From Verrucomicrobiota bacterium (GTDB taxonomy: Bacteria > Verrucomicrobiota > Verrucomicrobiia > Opitutales > Opitutaceae), in NCBI GenBank assembly GCA_023391285.1, contig JAEWBF010000104.1:1-48238 (forward strand): a stretch of DNA of 48,238 bases. Direction: 5' to 3'. A model generated the notes under the pieces. The model was not told the origin of the DNA. It worked only from the letters and a program-made list of their open reading frames with translations, and did no database searches. Shown here piece after piece: positions 1 through 8,091 of this stretch. How positions within the stretch are numbered: the stretch's first letter is position 1; every line of letters begins with the position of its first letter. The translations under genes and the position numbers were made by a program.

Positions 1-6
1 TCGCGA

Positions 7-912
7 TCAGTCTTTGGAGGAGCGGACGTCGAGGGCGTCGCGGAGTCCGGCGCCGAGGAAGTTGAGCGACAAGAGGGTGAGGGAGAAAATCGCGCCGGGG
101 AAGATGAGGAGCCAGGGAAACTCTTCCATTTTTTCGGCGCCGTCTTTGATGAGGGAGCCCCAGGAACTCATGGGCGGTTGGACGCCGAGGCCGAGGAAGC
201 TGAGGAAGGCTTCGAGCAACATGACGGCGGGGATCGTGAGGGTCGTGTAAACGATGATCGGGCCGAGGATGTTGGGGAGCATGTGGCGGAAGATGATCCG
301 GCGGCGGCTGAGGCCGAGGGATCGGGCGGCCTCGATGTATTCCATTTTTTTGATGGAGAGGATCTGGCCGCGAACGATGCGGGCCATCGTCAGCCATTCG
401 ACGGCGCCGATCGCAAGGAAGAGGAGGACGATGTTTCGGCCGAAGAACACCATGAGGAGGATGACGAAGATCGTAAACGGCAGCGCGTAGAGGATGTCGA
501 CGAGGCGCATCATGACGGTGTCGAGTTTGCCGCCGATGTAGCCGGCGATGGCGCCGTAGGTGACTCCGATGGTGAGTGCGACGAAAGTCGCGACGAGGCC
601 GACCATGAGGGAGATGCGGCCGCCGTAGAGGATGCGCGAGAGGAGGTCGCGTCCGAGGGTGTCGGTGCCGAGCCAGTGAGCGGCGCTGGGCGCGGTGGCG
701 CCGAGGTTGAGGTTTTGGGCGTGGTAGGATTGGGCGAAGAGCGGGCCGAAAACGCAGGCGAAGGTGAGAACGCAGAGGAGGATGCCGCCGAAGAGGGCGA
801 GGCGGTTTTTGCGGAGGCGATGCCAGGCGTCGGACCAGAGGGAATGGCCGCGCTCGAGGTCGTCGGGCGAGAGGGCGGCGGAGGGGAGATTGCGCGGGGA
901 GAGGGAGAACAT
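7..912 (-). CDS. oppC: Peptide ABC transporter permease, OppC/DppC type
   Basis: One of the two inner-membrane channel subunits of an oligopeptide/dipeptide (possibly nickel) ABC importer. The 301-residue chain has the OppC layout: a cytosolic N-terminus with the DAWHRLRKNRLALFG segment, a first membrane span at about 38-60, a periplasmic loop ending in WLGTDTLGRDLLSRI, then five spans. The ATPase-contact EAA loop is EAARSLGLSRRRI near 195-207, and the family end motif FLGxGLRDALD is present. It lies 89 bp downstream of oppB in the same direction. The ATPase (OppD/F) and binding protein (OppA) are not in the window and may lie to the left. The substrate cannot be read from the sequence. Confidence 0.93.
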   Translation of the reverse strand: MFSLSPRNLPSAALSPDDLERGHSLWSDAWHRLRKNRLALFGGILLCVLTFACVFGPLFAQSYHAQNLNLGATAPSAAHWLGTDTLGRDLLSRILYGGRISLMVGLVATFVALTIGVTYGAIAGYIGGKLDTVMMRLVDILYALPFTIFVILLMVFFGRNIVLLFLAIGAVEWLTMARIVRGQILSIKKMEYIEAARSLGLSRRRIIFRHMLPNILGPIIVYTTLTIPAVMLLEAFLSFLGLGVQPPMSSWGSLIKDGAEKMEEFPWLLIFPGAIFSLTLLSLNFLGAGLRDALDVRSSKD

Positions 913-923
913 GAATTACCGCC

Positions 924-982
924 CGCTAAACACGCGAAAGGACGCGAAAGGAGTGGAAAGGGATTTAGCGACGGTTCGCGTG
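924..982. repeat. Nested inverted repeat with 10-bp period between oppB and oppC
   Basis: CGCTAAA (924-930) pairs with TTTAGCG (964-970), and CACGCGAA (931-938) pairs with TTCGCGTG (975-982). The left part repeats CGCGAAAGGA about every 10 bp. It occupies most of the 89-bp gap inside the operon. Confidence 0.6.
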
Positions 983-1001
983 GTTCGCGGGCAATCGATC
1001 G

Positions 1002-1919
1002 TCATTCGAATTTGAGTTTGGGGTTGAGCCAGACTTGGACGATGTCGACGACGAGGTTGAGGAGGACGACGAGAGCGGCGTAGAGGACGACGGTGCCGAG
1101 GACGAGGGTGTAGTCGCGGTTGAAGGCGCTGAGGACGAAGATGCGGCCGAGGCCGGGGATTTGGAAAATGGTTTCGATGACGAAGGAGCCGGTGAGGATG
1201 CCGGCGATGGCGGGACCGAGGAAGGAGACGACGGGCGCGAGTCCGCCGCGGAGGGCGTGTTTGAAGATGACGCGTGTTTCGCTCGCGCCCTTGGCGCGGG
1301 CGGTGCGGATGAAGTCTTGATTGAGGACGTCGAGCATGCCGCCGCGCGTGAGGCGAGCGATGTAGGCGGCGTAGAAGAAGCCGAGGACGAGCGAAGGGAG
1401 AACGCGGTCGATGGGCTCATACCAGCCGGAGGCGTTGACCCAGCGGAGGTGTATCCCGAAAAGCAGGACGAGGAGCGGGCCGAGGACGAACGTCGGGACG
1501 CAGATGCCGATCATCGCGGTGGAGGAGGCGAGGTAGTCGAGCCAGGTGTTGCGTTTGACGGCGGCGAGGATGCCGAGCGGGAGACCGAGGACGAGGGCGA
1601 CGAGGAGGGACCACGCGCCGAGCTCGAGGGACGTCGGGAGCGAGTCGGCGATGATCTCGTTCACGGTGCGGTTGACGTATTTGTAGGACGGGCCGAGGTC
1701 GCCGCGGAGGAGATTGCCGAGGTAGTCGAGGTATTGTTGATGAAGCGGTTTATCGAGGCCGTAATGCGCTTCGAGATTGCGGAGGGTTTCGGGGCTGACG
1801 GCTTTTTCGGCGGTGAACGGGCCGCCGGGGACGAAGCGGATCATGAAGAACGTCGCGGTCACGATGACGAAGAGGACGGGGATCGTCTCGAGCAGGCGGC
1901 GGAGGATGAAGCGCAGCAT
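1002..1919 (-). CDS. oppB: Peptide ABC transporter permease, OppB/DppB type
   Basis: Partner permease of the downstream OppC. The ATG at 1919 is chosen because it gives the family N-terminus MLRFILRRLLETIPVLF, with the first span directly after it. The frame stays open 54 codons further upstream but runs through the CACAGAG repeat and is not protein-like. The 305-residue length is normal. Visible features are the periplasmic stretch after span 1 (VPGGPF, then YGLDKP and YLDYLGNLLRGDLG) and the EAA loop FIRTARAKGASETRVIFKHAL near 225-245. Together with OppC it should form the heterodimeric pore. No strong Shine-Dalgarno sequence is seen. Confidence 0.93.
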   Translation of the reverse strand: MLRFILRRLLETIPVLFVIVTATFFMIRFVPGGPFTAEKAVSPETLRNLEAHYGLDKPLHQQYLDYLGNLLRGDLGPSYKYVNRTVNEIIADSLPTSLELGAWSLLVALVLGLPLGILAAVKRNTWLDYLASSTAMIGICVPTFVLGPLLVLLFGIHLRWVNASGWYEPIDRVLPSLVLGFFYAAYIARLTRGGMLDVLNQDFIRTARAKGASETRVIFKHALRGGLAPVVSFLGPAIAGILTGSFVIETIFQIPGLGRIFVLSAFNRDYTLVLGTVVLYAALVVLLNLVVDIVQVWLNPKLKFE

Positions 1920-1987
1920 TGCGGGGGGAAGTAACGACGGGTGCCGGAGCGATGACAAATGTGGAATGGAGGGCGGTGAGGAGTGAA

Positions 1988-2055
1988 CCACAGAGACACA
2001 GAGGCACAGAGGAAGGAGGAGGAGGGAGCTCGGTGTGTTTGTGCCCGTGTGGTTC
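1988..2055. repeat. Inverted repeat with 8-bp CACAGAG units
   Basis: Three 8-bp units (CCACAGAG, ACACAGAG, GCACAGAG; 1988-2011) are followed by an imperfect inverted partner ending TGTGGTTC (to 2055). It sits in the 230-bp gap between divergent oppB and opgB. I recall similar CACAGAGACACAGAG-like repeats from other bacterial genomes. Confidence 0.6.
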
Positions 2056-2070
2056 GTTGATCGGGTTGAG

Positions 2071-2094
2071 TTGCGCCGCAAGGGCGCAACCTAC
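2071..2094 (-). repeat. REP hairpin (TTGCGCC stem, GTAG foot)
   Basis: Arms TTGCGCC (2071-2077) and GGCGCAA (2083-2089) enclose GCAAG. They are followed by CCTAC, which on the minus strand is GTAG at the 5' foot of the hairpin. The copy at 33112 has the same loop and outer stem with its inner pair swapped. Confidence 0.75.
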
Positions 2095-2149
2095 GGGTGG
2101 AGATTAGCGGTTGCGGAGGAGCGGGTTTTCGAACGAAGTGCGCGGCTGC

Positions 2150-3985
2150 ATGACGTTGGCGTTTGTGGGAAGCATGGTGTTGTTGGTGGCGGGGTTGGTC
2201 GCGTTGGTGCGCGGCGGGCGGACGCGTGGGGTGGGTGGAGTTTATTTCGTGGTGGCGCTGGTTTCGGTGGGGTTGCTGATCGCGTGGTGGGTGGCGGATC
2301 AGTTTACGGGGAGAGGAATGACGCCGGGGTTTTTGTTTCACCTCTTCTACGGGGTGGAAGGCGCCGGCGTGGCGGAGTATCGGGGGATGATTCTGGGCGG
2401 AACGTTGGTGATTGCGGGGGCGACGGCGGTGCTGGCGTGGAGTTGCTTGGCGGCGTTGCGGGATGGTGCGCGGCGGACCGGGCTGATCCTGGTCGCGTTT
2501 GCGTTGCTGGCGGGATCGGTGGCGGTGAATCCGGGGGTGGCGGATTTGAAGCAGTTGCTGTGGCCGCGGGAGGCGGGGGCGGATTTTTTTCGGTATTATC
2601 GGCCGCCGGTGCTGAAGGCGACGGCGGAGCAGCATCCGAACTTCGTCTTTATTTTTGCGGAGAGTTTCGAGCGGACGTATTTCGATGAGACGATCTTTCC
2701 GGGATTGGTGAACGAGCTAAGAGAGTTGGAAAAGGAAAGCGTGTCGTTCACGGAGCTGCATTCGCCGGAAGGCACGGGTTTCACGATGGGCGGGCTGGTG
2801 GCGAATCTATGCGGGATTCCGCTGATCAGTCCGGCGCATCCGAACTCGATGTCGGGGATGGACGAGTTTCTGGCGGGCGCGCCGGCGTGGACGGATGGTT
2901 TGCGGGAGGCGGGTTATCACCTGGCGTTTTATGGTGGCGCGCATGCGCACTTCGGAGGGAAGGAAAAGTTTCTGAAGACGCATGGGTTCGCGGAAGTGGC
3001 GGGGTTTAGTGAGCTGCATCCGCGCGTCAGCGATCCGACTTATCTGAATAATTGGGGGCTGATGGATGATACGCTGCTGGAGCTGGCGTATGCGCGGTTC
3101 GAGGAGTTGTCGCGGGAGCGGCGGCGGTTTGGGTTGTTCGTGCTGACGATCGATACGCATCACCCGGATGGATACCATTCGCGCTCGGAGGCGGACCGGC
3201 CGTATGGGGATGGAAGCAACTCGATGTTGAGTGCGGTGACGATGTCGGACCGGCTGATCGCGAGATTCGTGCGGAAGATTCGCGGATCGGAGTGGGGCGC
3301 GAACACGGTGGTCGCGATCGCGTCGGATCATCTCGCGATGGAAAACGTGGCGAGCGAGCGGTTGCGAAAGGGGGAGCGGCGGAACCTGTTCATGGTGCTC
3401 GATCCGCGAGTGAAGGAAGGGCGGCGGGTGGAGCGGAGCGGGGCGACCTTTGATGTGGGCGCGACGTTCTTGCCGTTTCTGGGATTTCGGAGCGCGGTGG
3501 GATTGGGGCGGGATTTGTTGAGTTCGGCGGTGTCGGATGAGCGGTTGGCGAAGCGGCAGAGTCCGGAGATGTTGCGAGCGTGGCGGAAGGAGCTGCTGGA
3601 GTTTTGGGCGTTTCCGCGGCTGCGGCGCGACGTGGTGTTTCGAAGGGAAGGAGCGGAAGTGGCGATCGATGGGCGGAGATTTCGCGCGCCGGTGCTGGTG
3701 GAGTTGGATGAAGAGTGGCGGACGAAGCTGCGATTTGAGTTCGATGCGACGTGGGATGTGCGATTGACGGAGCAGGTGGCGCGGCTGGAGGAAGGGACGC
3801 GGTTTCTTTTCGTAGCGAAGCGGGAGGACGTGGGGGCGTTGGTGACGGTGGATGAGATCGATGCCGAGTGGGTGATGGTGATCGGCATCGCGGGCGGGGA
3901 GCGCGAAGTGCGGGCGCTGGGAGATGGGGCCGCGATCTCGAAGGAGGAAATCGAACGGACGCTGGAGCGGATGAACAAAAGGTAG
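2150..3985 (+). CDS. opgB: Phosphoglycerol transferase I-like, OpgB/MdoB family
   Basis: Predicted inner-membrane enzyme that moves phosphoglycerol from phosphatidylglycerol onto osmoregulated periplasmic glucans. The 611-residue chain starts with four spans (about 2-20, 29-53, 80-103, 111-128) followed by an alkaline-phosphatase/sulfatase-fold periplasmic domain. Closely matching E. coli MdoB are ESFERTYFDE, FPGL, NLCGIPL, FLKTHGF, NNWGLMDDT and TIDTHHPDG; the Thr in GTGFTMGG is the expected nucleophile and SDHLAM a metal site. ATG 2150 is preferred over an in-frame TTG at 2111, which follows the REP. It is shorter than MdoB (about 760 residues), lacking part of the C-terminal region. No opgGH genes are in the window, so the acceptor could be another periplasmic glycan. 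Confidence 0.85.
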   Translation: MTLAFVGSMVLLVAGLVALVRGGRTRGVGGVYFVVALVSVGLLIAWWVADQFTGRGMTPGFLFHLFYGVEGAGVAEYRGMILGGTLVIAGATAVLAWSCLAALRDGARRTGLILVAFALLAGSVAVNPGVADLKQLLWPREAGADFFRYYRPPVLKATAEQHPNFVFIFAESFERTYFDETIFPGLVNELRELEKESVSFTELHSPEGTGFTMGGLVANLCGIPLISPAHPNSMSGMDEFLAGAPAWTDGLREAGYHLAFYGGAHAHFGGKEKFLKTHGFAEVAGFSELHPRVSDPTYLNNWGLMDDTLLELAYARFEELSRERRRFGLFVLTIDTHHPDGYHSRSEADRPYGDGSNSMLSAVTMSDRLIARFVRKIRGSEWGANTVVAIASDHLAMENVASERLRKGERRNLFMVLDPRVKEGRRVERSGATFDVGATFLPFLGFRSAVGLGRDLLSSAVSDERLAKRQSPEMLRAWRKELLEFWAFPRLRRDVVFRREGAEVAIDGRRFRAPVLVELDEEWRTKLRFEFDATWDVRLTEQVARLEEGTRFLFVAKREDVGALVTVDEIDAEWVMVIGIAGGEREVRALGDGAAISKEEIERTLERMNKR

Positions 3986-4012
3986 GTCGGGGCAGGCTGG
4001 CTCGCTCTACCT
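3980..4012. terminator. Inverted AGGTAG/CTACCT element between convergent genes
   Basis: AGGTAG (3980-3985) and CTACCT (4007-4012) bracket a GC-rich centre. The TAG stop of opgB lies in the left arm and the TAG stop of cysE overlaps the right arm. There is no T-tract. It could be a shared terminator or a decayed inverted REP pair, since GTAG is present on both strands. Confidence 0.4.
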
Positions 4013-4949
4013 AGATCTGCCAGTCGTAGGCTTTGAGGTCGGACATCGAGGGATTTTCGATGAGGGCCTCTTTGCGGCGGCGGGTGCGGGTGACGAGATT
4101 TTCGCCCTTGTTGTAAACCACGGACTCGGCGGGGACGGATTTGATCAGCCAGACGTTGGAGCCGATGATCGAGTGTTCGCCGATGCGGGTGTCGCCGCCG
4201 AGGATGGTGGCGTGGGCGTAAATGGTGACGTGGTCGCCGATGTCGGGGTGGCGCTTGATGCCTTTGATCGGGTCGCCGGCGTCGTCGGTTTCGAAGGATT
4301 TCGCGCCGAGGGTGACGCCCTGGTAGAGTTTCACGTGGTGGCCGATCGTGGCGGTTTCGCCGATGACGACGCCGGTGCCGTGATCGATGAAGAAATGGGT
4401 GCCGATGCGGGCGCCGGGGTGAAGATCGGCGCCCGTGCGCTCGTGCGCGTATTCGGTGAGCATGCGCGGCAAGAGCGGGATGCCGAGGCGGTAGAGCTCG
4501 TGGGCGAAACGCTGTAGTGAAATCGACAATACGCAGGGGTAGGCGAGGATGATTTCCTCGATGCTGCGCGCCGCCGGGTCGCCGCGATAGGCGGCGGTGA
4601 CATCGGTCTGGATGATTTCGCGAAGGGCGGGGAACTGCGCGAGGATTTTGCCGGTGAGCTGGCGGGCGCTGGCGCCGGGGGAGGGAATGCCGGCGAAGCG
4701 GAGGCTTTTTTCGATTTCAGCTTCGAGGCGTTTGTCGAGGCGGGTGAGAAGCTTGCCGACGTGCGCGGCGACATCGGCTTTGGCGAGGCGGGTTTCCTCG
4801 AAGAACCCGGGGAAAAGCAGGTGCATGCAGTCGACGGCGATCTGCTTCACGGACGACTGCGAGGGAAGGTTGACGCCCTCGAGATGATTGATGCCTCCGT
4901 CTTTGTCGTAGGACGCGAGGAGGGATTGGCGGATTTCGTCGAGGCTCAT
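4011..4949 (-). CDS. cysE: Serine O-acetyltransferase
   Basis: Makes O-acetylserine from serine and acetyl-CoA, the carbon acceptor for sulfide in cysteine synthesis. The 312 residues comprise an N-terminal helical domain (about 1-150) and a left-handed beta-helix of hexapeptide repeats (about 170-275). The active-site motif HPGARIG..FFIDHGTGVVIGETA has the catalytic His-Asp pair, followed by YQGVTLGA and the hexapeptides GDHVTIYAHATILGG and IGSNVWL. The length fits the long (EpsC-like) form. It is the last gene of the cys operon, which makes biological sense because its product meets the sulfide made by CysI. It converges on opgB with a 25-bp gap. Confidence 0.95.
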   Translation of the reverse strand: MSLDEIRQSLLASYDKDGGINHLEGVNLPSQSSVKQIAVDCMHLLFPGFFEETRLAKADVAAHVGKLLTRLDKRLEAEIEKSLRFAGIPSPGASARQLTGKILAQFPALREIIQTDVTAAYRGDPAARSIEEIILAYPCVLSISLQRFAHELYRLGIPLLPRMLTEYAHERTGADLHPGARIGTHFFIDHGTGVVIGETATIGHHVKLYQGVTLGAKSFETDDAGDPIKGIKRHPDIGDHVTIYAHATILGGDTRIGEHSIIGSNVWLIKSVPAESVVYNKGENLVTRTRRRKEALIENPSMSDLKAYDWQI

Positions 4950-4971
4950 GGGAGCGCGGCGGAGCCGCGCG

Positions 4972-5082
4972 GTTCTGGGTTCTGAGTTTTGGGTTCAGGG
5001 TTTTGACTTGTGCGGGCTTAGCAAGCGGAAGGTGTGGCGTATGGCTCGCCACGCTTGAAACTCAAAACCCAAAACTCAGAAC
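4972..5082. repeat. Inverted repeat built of 7-bp units (GTTCTGA type)
   Basis: The left arm, 4972-5006, is five consecutive heptads: GTTCTGG, GTTCTGA, GTTTTGG, GTTCAGG, GTTTTGA. The right arm, 5055-5082, is four heptads: TTGAAAC, TCAAAAC, CCAAAAC, TCAGAAC. Three right-arm units are exact reverse complements of left-arm units. It fills most of the 157-bp gap between rrf2 and cysE inside the cys operon. Confidence 0.8.
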
Positions 5083-5090
5083 CCCGAAAG

Positions 5091-5109
5091 GCAGCGCGAC
5101 GCGCTGCTA
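5091..5109 (-). repeat. REP-like hairpin overlapping the rrf2 stop
   Basis: Arms GCAGCGC (5091-5097) and GCGCTGC (5101-5107) enclose GAC. The minus-strand foot reads CTAG, and the TAG stop codon of rrf2 (5109-5107) is part of it. It could be a degenerate REP or a terminator without a T-tract. Confidence 0.55.
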
Positions 5110-5520
5110 GATGTAATACATCTCCTCCGGGCGGCGGGTGACGAGCATGTCGAGGGTGAAGGATTTGGTTTTTTCGACGAGGGTGTCGCGGATTTCGGAC
5201 CACACCTCGCGCATGCGGCGGCCGGAGCGGCCCTCATGGTTGCCGCTGAGGCCGAGGACTTCGCCATCGAATACGCTGAGGATGTCGAAAAGGGAGATCT
5301 GATCGGGGGGGCGGGCGAGGGCGTAGCCGCCTTGGATGCCGCGGCGGCTGGTGATGAGGCCGGCGTTGCGGAGTTCGGAGAGGATTTGCGCGAGGAAGTT
5401 TTGTGGGACCTTTTCGACGCGCGCGAGGTGTTCGATCTGGGCGAGCTCCGTCGAGCCGTGCAGACGCGCAAGTTCCGCGAGGACGCGGCAGGCGTAGTCG
5501 ACTTTGGCGGAGATTTTCAT
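5107..5520 (-). CDS. Rrf2-family transcription regulator, probably of cysteine/sulfur genes
   Basis: A 137-residue winged-helix repressor. The N-terminus MKISAKVDYACRVLAELA and the recognition region VPQNFLAQILSELRNAGLITSRRGIQGGYALARPP are textbook Rrf2. The three clustered cysteines that hold the Fe-S cluster in IscR and NsrR are absent; only Cys11 is present. This resembles CymR, the Rrf2 member that represses cysteine genes and senses O-acetylserine through CysK. Its place inside the sulfate assimilation operon, just before cysE, supports a CymR-like role, which is an inference. Its upstream region shares CTACTTT with the cysI/cobA promoter region. Confidence 0.88.
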   Translation of the reverse strand: MKISAKVDYACRVLAELARLHGSTELAQIEHLARVEKVPQNFLAQILSELRNAGLITSRRGIQGGYALARPPDQISLFDILSVFDGEVLGLSGNHEGRSGRRMREVWSEIRDTLVEKTKSFTLDMLVTRRPEEMYYI

Positions 5521-5548
5521 TCGCGAAAGTAGGACAGCGTCGGTTCAA

Positions 5549-5592
5549 CACACCCCGCTCGGTCGGGCACCCCTCTTGATAGAAGGGACTTC
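5549..5592. repeat. Composite double-hairpin repeat, copy 1
   Basis: Begins ACACCCCGC, contains GGGCACCCCTCTT and ends AAGGGACTT. It is the same element as 7050-7094 but with decayed stems. It lies in the gap between cysN and rrf2. Confidence 0.65.
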
Positions 5593-5618
5593 GGCGGGGC
5601 GGCGGTTGAGGGGCATTT

Positions 5619-7001
5619 TCAAATCACGTAGTCGCCGGATTCGGGTTTCACGAGTTCGCGCGGGGGCAGGAGCATGCCGGCGGCGACGGTGGCGTTGGTG
5701 CCTTGTTCGACGAGGATGAAGGAGCCGGTGAGGCGATTCGCGGCGTAGCCGTCGAAGAAGATCGATTTGGCGGTGCGGATGCGGATCTCGCCGAGGTCGT
5801 TCATGGCGAGTTCCGTGGGGGCGGGCTCGGCCTCGAGCGTGGCGATATTGAGGCGGCGTTCGATGTCGGTGACGGCGGCTTGGACGGTGTTGGTGGTATG
5901 TTTGAGGAAGTATTTTTTGCCGCGTTGGAGCGGGCGCGGGTGCATCCAGCAGATCTTGGCGTGGAGATCGGTGGAGGCGCCGACGAGCTGATCGAGGCCG
6001 ACGATCATGCTGCCGCGGCTGACGTCGATGTCCTGATCGAGAACGAGGGTAACGGATTGCGGGCAGAAGGCTTCCTGGAGCGAGCCGTCGAGGGTCGAGA
6101 TTTGTTTAACGGTGGAGACGATGCCGGCGGGCAGCGTGAGGACTTTTTGGCCGACGCGGACGATACCGCCGGCGATTTGACCGCTGAAGCCGCGGAAGTC
6201 GTGAAGTGTTTTGTCGGTGGGATTATTGGGACGATTGACCCACTGAACGGGGAGGCGGAAGCCGTTTAGGTTGAGATCGCTGGCGATGTGAACGGTCTCG
6301 AGATGGCCAAGGAGGGTGGGACCGTCATACCACGGCGTGTGGCGCGAAGGTTCGACGACGTTGTCGCCGTTGAGCGCGCTGATCGGGATGAATTGGACGT
6401 CCTTGATGTCGAGGCGAGGGAGGAACTCTTCGAACTGGGCGCGGATTTCGCGGAAGCGGGCTTCGCTCCAGTCGACGAGGTCCATTTTGTTGATGGCGAC
6501 GACGAGATGGGGGATGCGGAGGAGCGAGGCGATCGCGGTGTGGCGGCGGCTCTGCTCGATGACGCCGGCGCGGGCGTCGACGAGGACGATGGACAGGTTG
6601 GCGGTGGACGCGCCTGTGACCATGTTGCGCGTGTATTGAACGTGGCCGGGGGTGTCGGCGATGATGAAGCGGCGCTTGGGCGTGGCGAAGTAGCGGTAGG
6701 CGACGTCGATGGTGATGCCCTGTTCGCGTTCGGCGCGGAGGCCGTCGGTGAGATTGGCGAGATTGATTTGGCCGCCGCCGGTGATGTCGGCGGAGCGCTC
6801 GAGGGCCTCCATCTGGTCCTCCATGATGTTCTTCGAGTCGAAGAGGAGGCGGCCGATGAGGGTGGATTTGCCGTCGTCGACTGAGCCGCAGGTGTTGAAG
6901 CGGAGGATGTCGATGGGCGCGGTCGCTGCGGAGGCAGGGGTGGAGCGCACGGAAACGGAGGAGACGGCGGCGGAAGGTGCGGAGGAGGAGGGAGCGATCA
7001 C
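5619..7001 (-). CDS. cysN: Sulfate adenylyltransferase, GTPase subunit
   Basis: Regulatory GTPase of the two-subunit ATP sulfurylase. GTP hydrolysis drives sulfate + ATP to APS + PPi on CysD. The 460 residues have EF-1A architecture: P-loop GSVDDGKST (39-47), switch I EREQGITIDVAYRYF, DTPGH, and NKMDLVD, then two beta-barrel domains. After about residue 440 the chain ends, so there is no fused APS kinase (CysC) domain as found in NodQ-type proteins. The first 29 residues are Ser/Ala-rich and poorly conserved, so the true start may be a little further in. It lies 122 bp downstream of cysD. Confidence 0.95.
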   Translation of the reverse strand: MIAPSSSAPSAAVSSVSVRSTPASAATAPIDILRFNTCGSVDDGKSTLIGRLLFDSKNIMEDQMEALERSADITGGGQINLANLTDGLRAEREQGITIDVAYRYFATPKRRFIIADTPGHVQYTRNMVTGASTANLSIVLVDARAGVIEQSRRHTAIASLLRIPHLVVAINKMDLVDWSEARFREIRAQFEEFLPRLDIKDVQFIPISALNGDNVVEPSRHTPWYDGPTLLGHLETVHIASDLNLNGFRLPVQWVNRPNNPTDKTLHDFRGFSGQIAGGIVRVGQKVLTLPAGIVSTVKQISTLDGSLQEAFCPQSVTLVLDQDIDVSRGSMIVGLDQLVGASTDLHAKICWMHPRPLQRGKKYFLKHTTNTVQAAVTDIERRLNIATLEAEPAPTELAMNDLGEIRIRTAKSIFFDGYAANRLTGSFILVEQGTNATVAAGMLLPPRELVKPESGDYVI

Positions 7002-7049
7002 GGGTGAGGAGAAGAATTTTATGCGGCGATGAGTCAGCGCACGGGAGAC

Positions 7050-7094
7050 ACACCCCGCCCTTCGGGCACCCCTCTTTTTAGAGGGGACTTTGGT
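7050..7094. repeat. Composite double-hairpin repeat, copy 2
   Basis: ACACCCCGCCC, then TTC, then GGGCA forms the first small hairpin. CCCCTCT (7069-7075), TTTT and AGAGGGG (7080-7086) form a second, perfect 7-bp hairpin, followed by ACTTTGG. It is in the same orientation as copy 1 and again inside the cys operon (cysD-cysN gap). Confidence 0.7.
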
Positions 7095-7123
7095 TGCGGG
7101 AGGTCGGGTGTAGTTTTTTCGGT

Positions 7124-8026
7124 TTAGAAGTAGCCGGCTTTTTTGCGGTCCTCCATGGCGGCTTCGGAGGCTTTGTCGTCGGCGCGGGAGCCGCGTTCGG
7201 TGACGCGGGCGGCGGCGATTTCGGTGATGATGTCGTCGAAGTTGTCGGCGGGCGATTCGACCATGCCGGTGCTGATGATGTCGCCGATGGTGCGGACGCG
7301 GACGACGAGTTCACGGACTTCCTCGTTGGGTTTCGGCGGGAGGATGTCGTTGACCGGAAGCCATTGGCCGGCGCGGCGGACGCAACGGCGATTGTGGCTG
7401 AAATAGATCGAGGGGACCTCGAGGTTTTCGCGGCGGATGTATTCCCACACGTCCATCTCGGTCCAATTCGAGAGGGGGAAAACGCGCATGTTTTCGCCGG
7501 GATTGAGGCGGCCGTTGTAGAGATTCCAGATCTCGGGGCGCTGGTTCTTGGGGTCCCACTGGCCGAAGGAATCGCGGAAGGAGAAGAAGCGCTCTTTCGC
7601 GCGGGCTTTTTCCTCGTCGCGGCGGGCGCCGCCGATGCAGCAGTCGAAGCGGAATTCCTCGATGGCGGCGAGGAGGGTGGGGATTTGTAGCTTGTTTCTG
7701 GATACTTCGCCGGGCGCGGGCGTGGCGATGCCGGAAGCGATGGCGTCTTCGACCTTGCGGACGATGAGTTTGGCGCCGAGCTGTTTGGCGCGGCGGTCGC
7801 GGAATTCGTTGAGCTCGGGGAAGTGATGGCCGGTGTCGACGTTGAGCAACGGCATCGGGATCTCGGCCGGGCGGAAGGCTTTCTCGGCGAGCCGGAGGAG
7901 GCAGATCGAATCTTTGCCGCCGGAAAAGAGGAGAGCGGGGCGCTCGAATTCGCCGGCGACTTCGCGCATCACGTGGATGGCTTCGGTTTCGAGAAGTTGA
8001 AGGTGGTCGAGGTGGTAGTTGCTCAC
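7124..8026 (-). CDS. cysD: Sulfate adenylyltransferase, catalytic subunit
   Basis: Catalytic N-type ATP pyrophosphatase half of ATP sulfurylase, producing APS with CysN. The 300-residue chain shows the PP-loop SGGKDS (35-40), VDTGHHFPE, the CCIGGARRDEEKARAKER block and the late NWTEMDVWEYI and GRRG-like segments typical of CysD. The C-terminus (TERGSRADDKASEAAMEDRKK) is also canonical. The start ATG at 8026 is supported by the conserved HLDHLQLLETEAIHVMREV opening. Operon order here is cysH-cysD-cysN, spaced by short repeat-filled gaps. Confidence 0.96.
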   Translation of the reverse strand: MSNYHLDHLQLLETEAIHVMREVAGEFERPALLFSGGKDSICLLRLAEKAFRPAEIPMPLLNVDTGHHFPELNEFRDRRAKQLGAKLIVRKVEDAIASGIATPAPGEVSRNKLQIPTLLAAIEEFRFDCCIGGARRDEEKARAKERFFSFRDSFGQWDPKNQRPEIWNLYNGRLNPGENMRVFPLSNWTEMDVWEYIRRENLEVPSIYFSHNRRCVRRAGQWLPVNDILPPKPNEEVRELVVRVRTIGDIISTGMVESPADNFDDIITEIAAARVTERGSRADDKASEAAMEDRKKAGYF

Positions 8027-8046
8027 GGACGGGGTCCTGAGGAGAA

Positions 8047-8081
8047 GTTGAGAGGTGAGGGTTGAGAGATGAGAGATGAGA
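8047..8081 (+). repeat. Heptad tandem repeat, GTTGAGA type (5 units)
   Basis: Consecutive 7-bp units GTTGAGA, GGTGAGG, GTTGAGA, GATGAGA, GATGAGA with no indels, in the cysH-cysD gap. Confidence 0.8.
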
Positions 8082-8091
8082 GTCGGCGGGC

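Noticed and set aside
178..1083. Long plus-strand open frame opposite oppC (and similar long antisense frames opposite cysI, ubiB, the GreA-domain gene, nupC)
   Set aside because: Acidic Asp/Glu/Gly-rich translations without motifs, opposite clear genes. They result from GC-rich, skewed codon use on the other strand.
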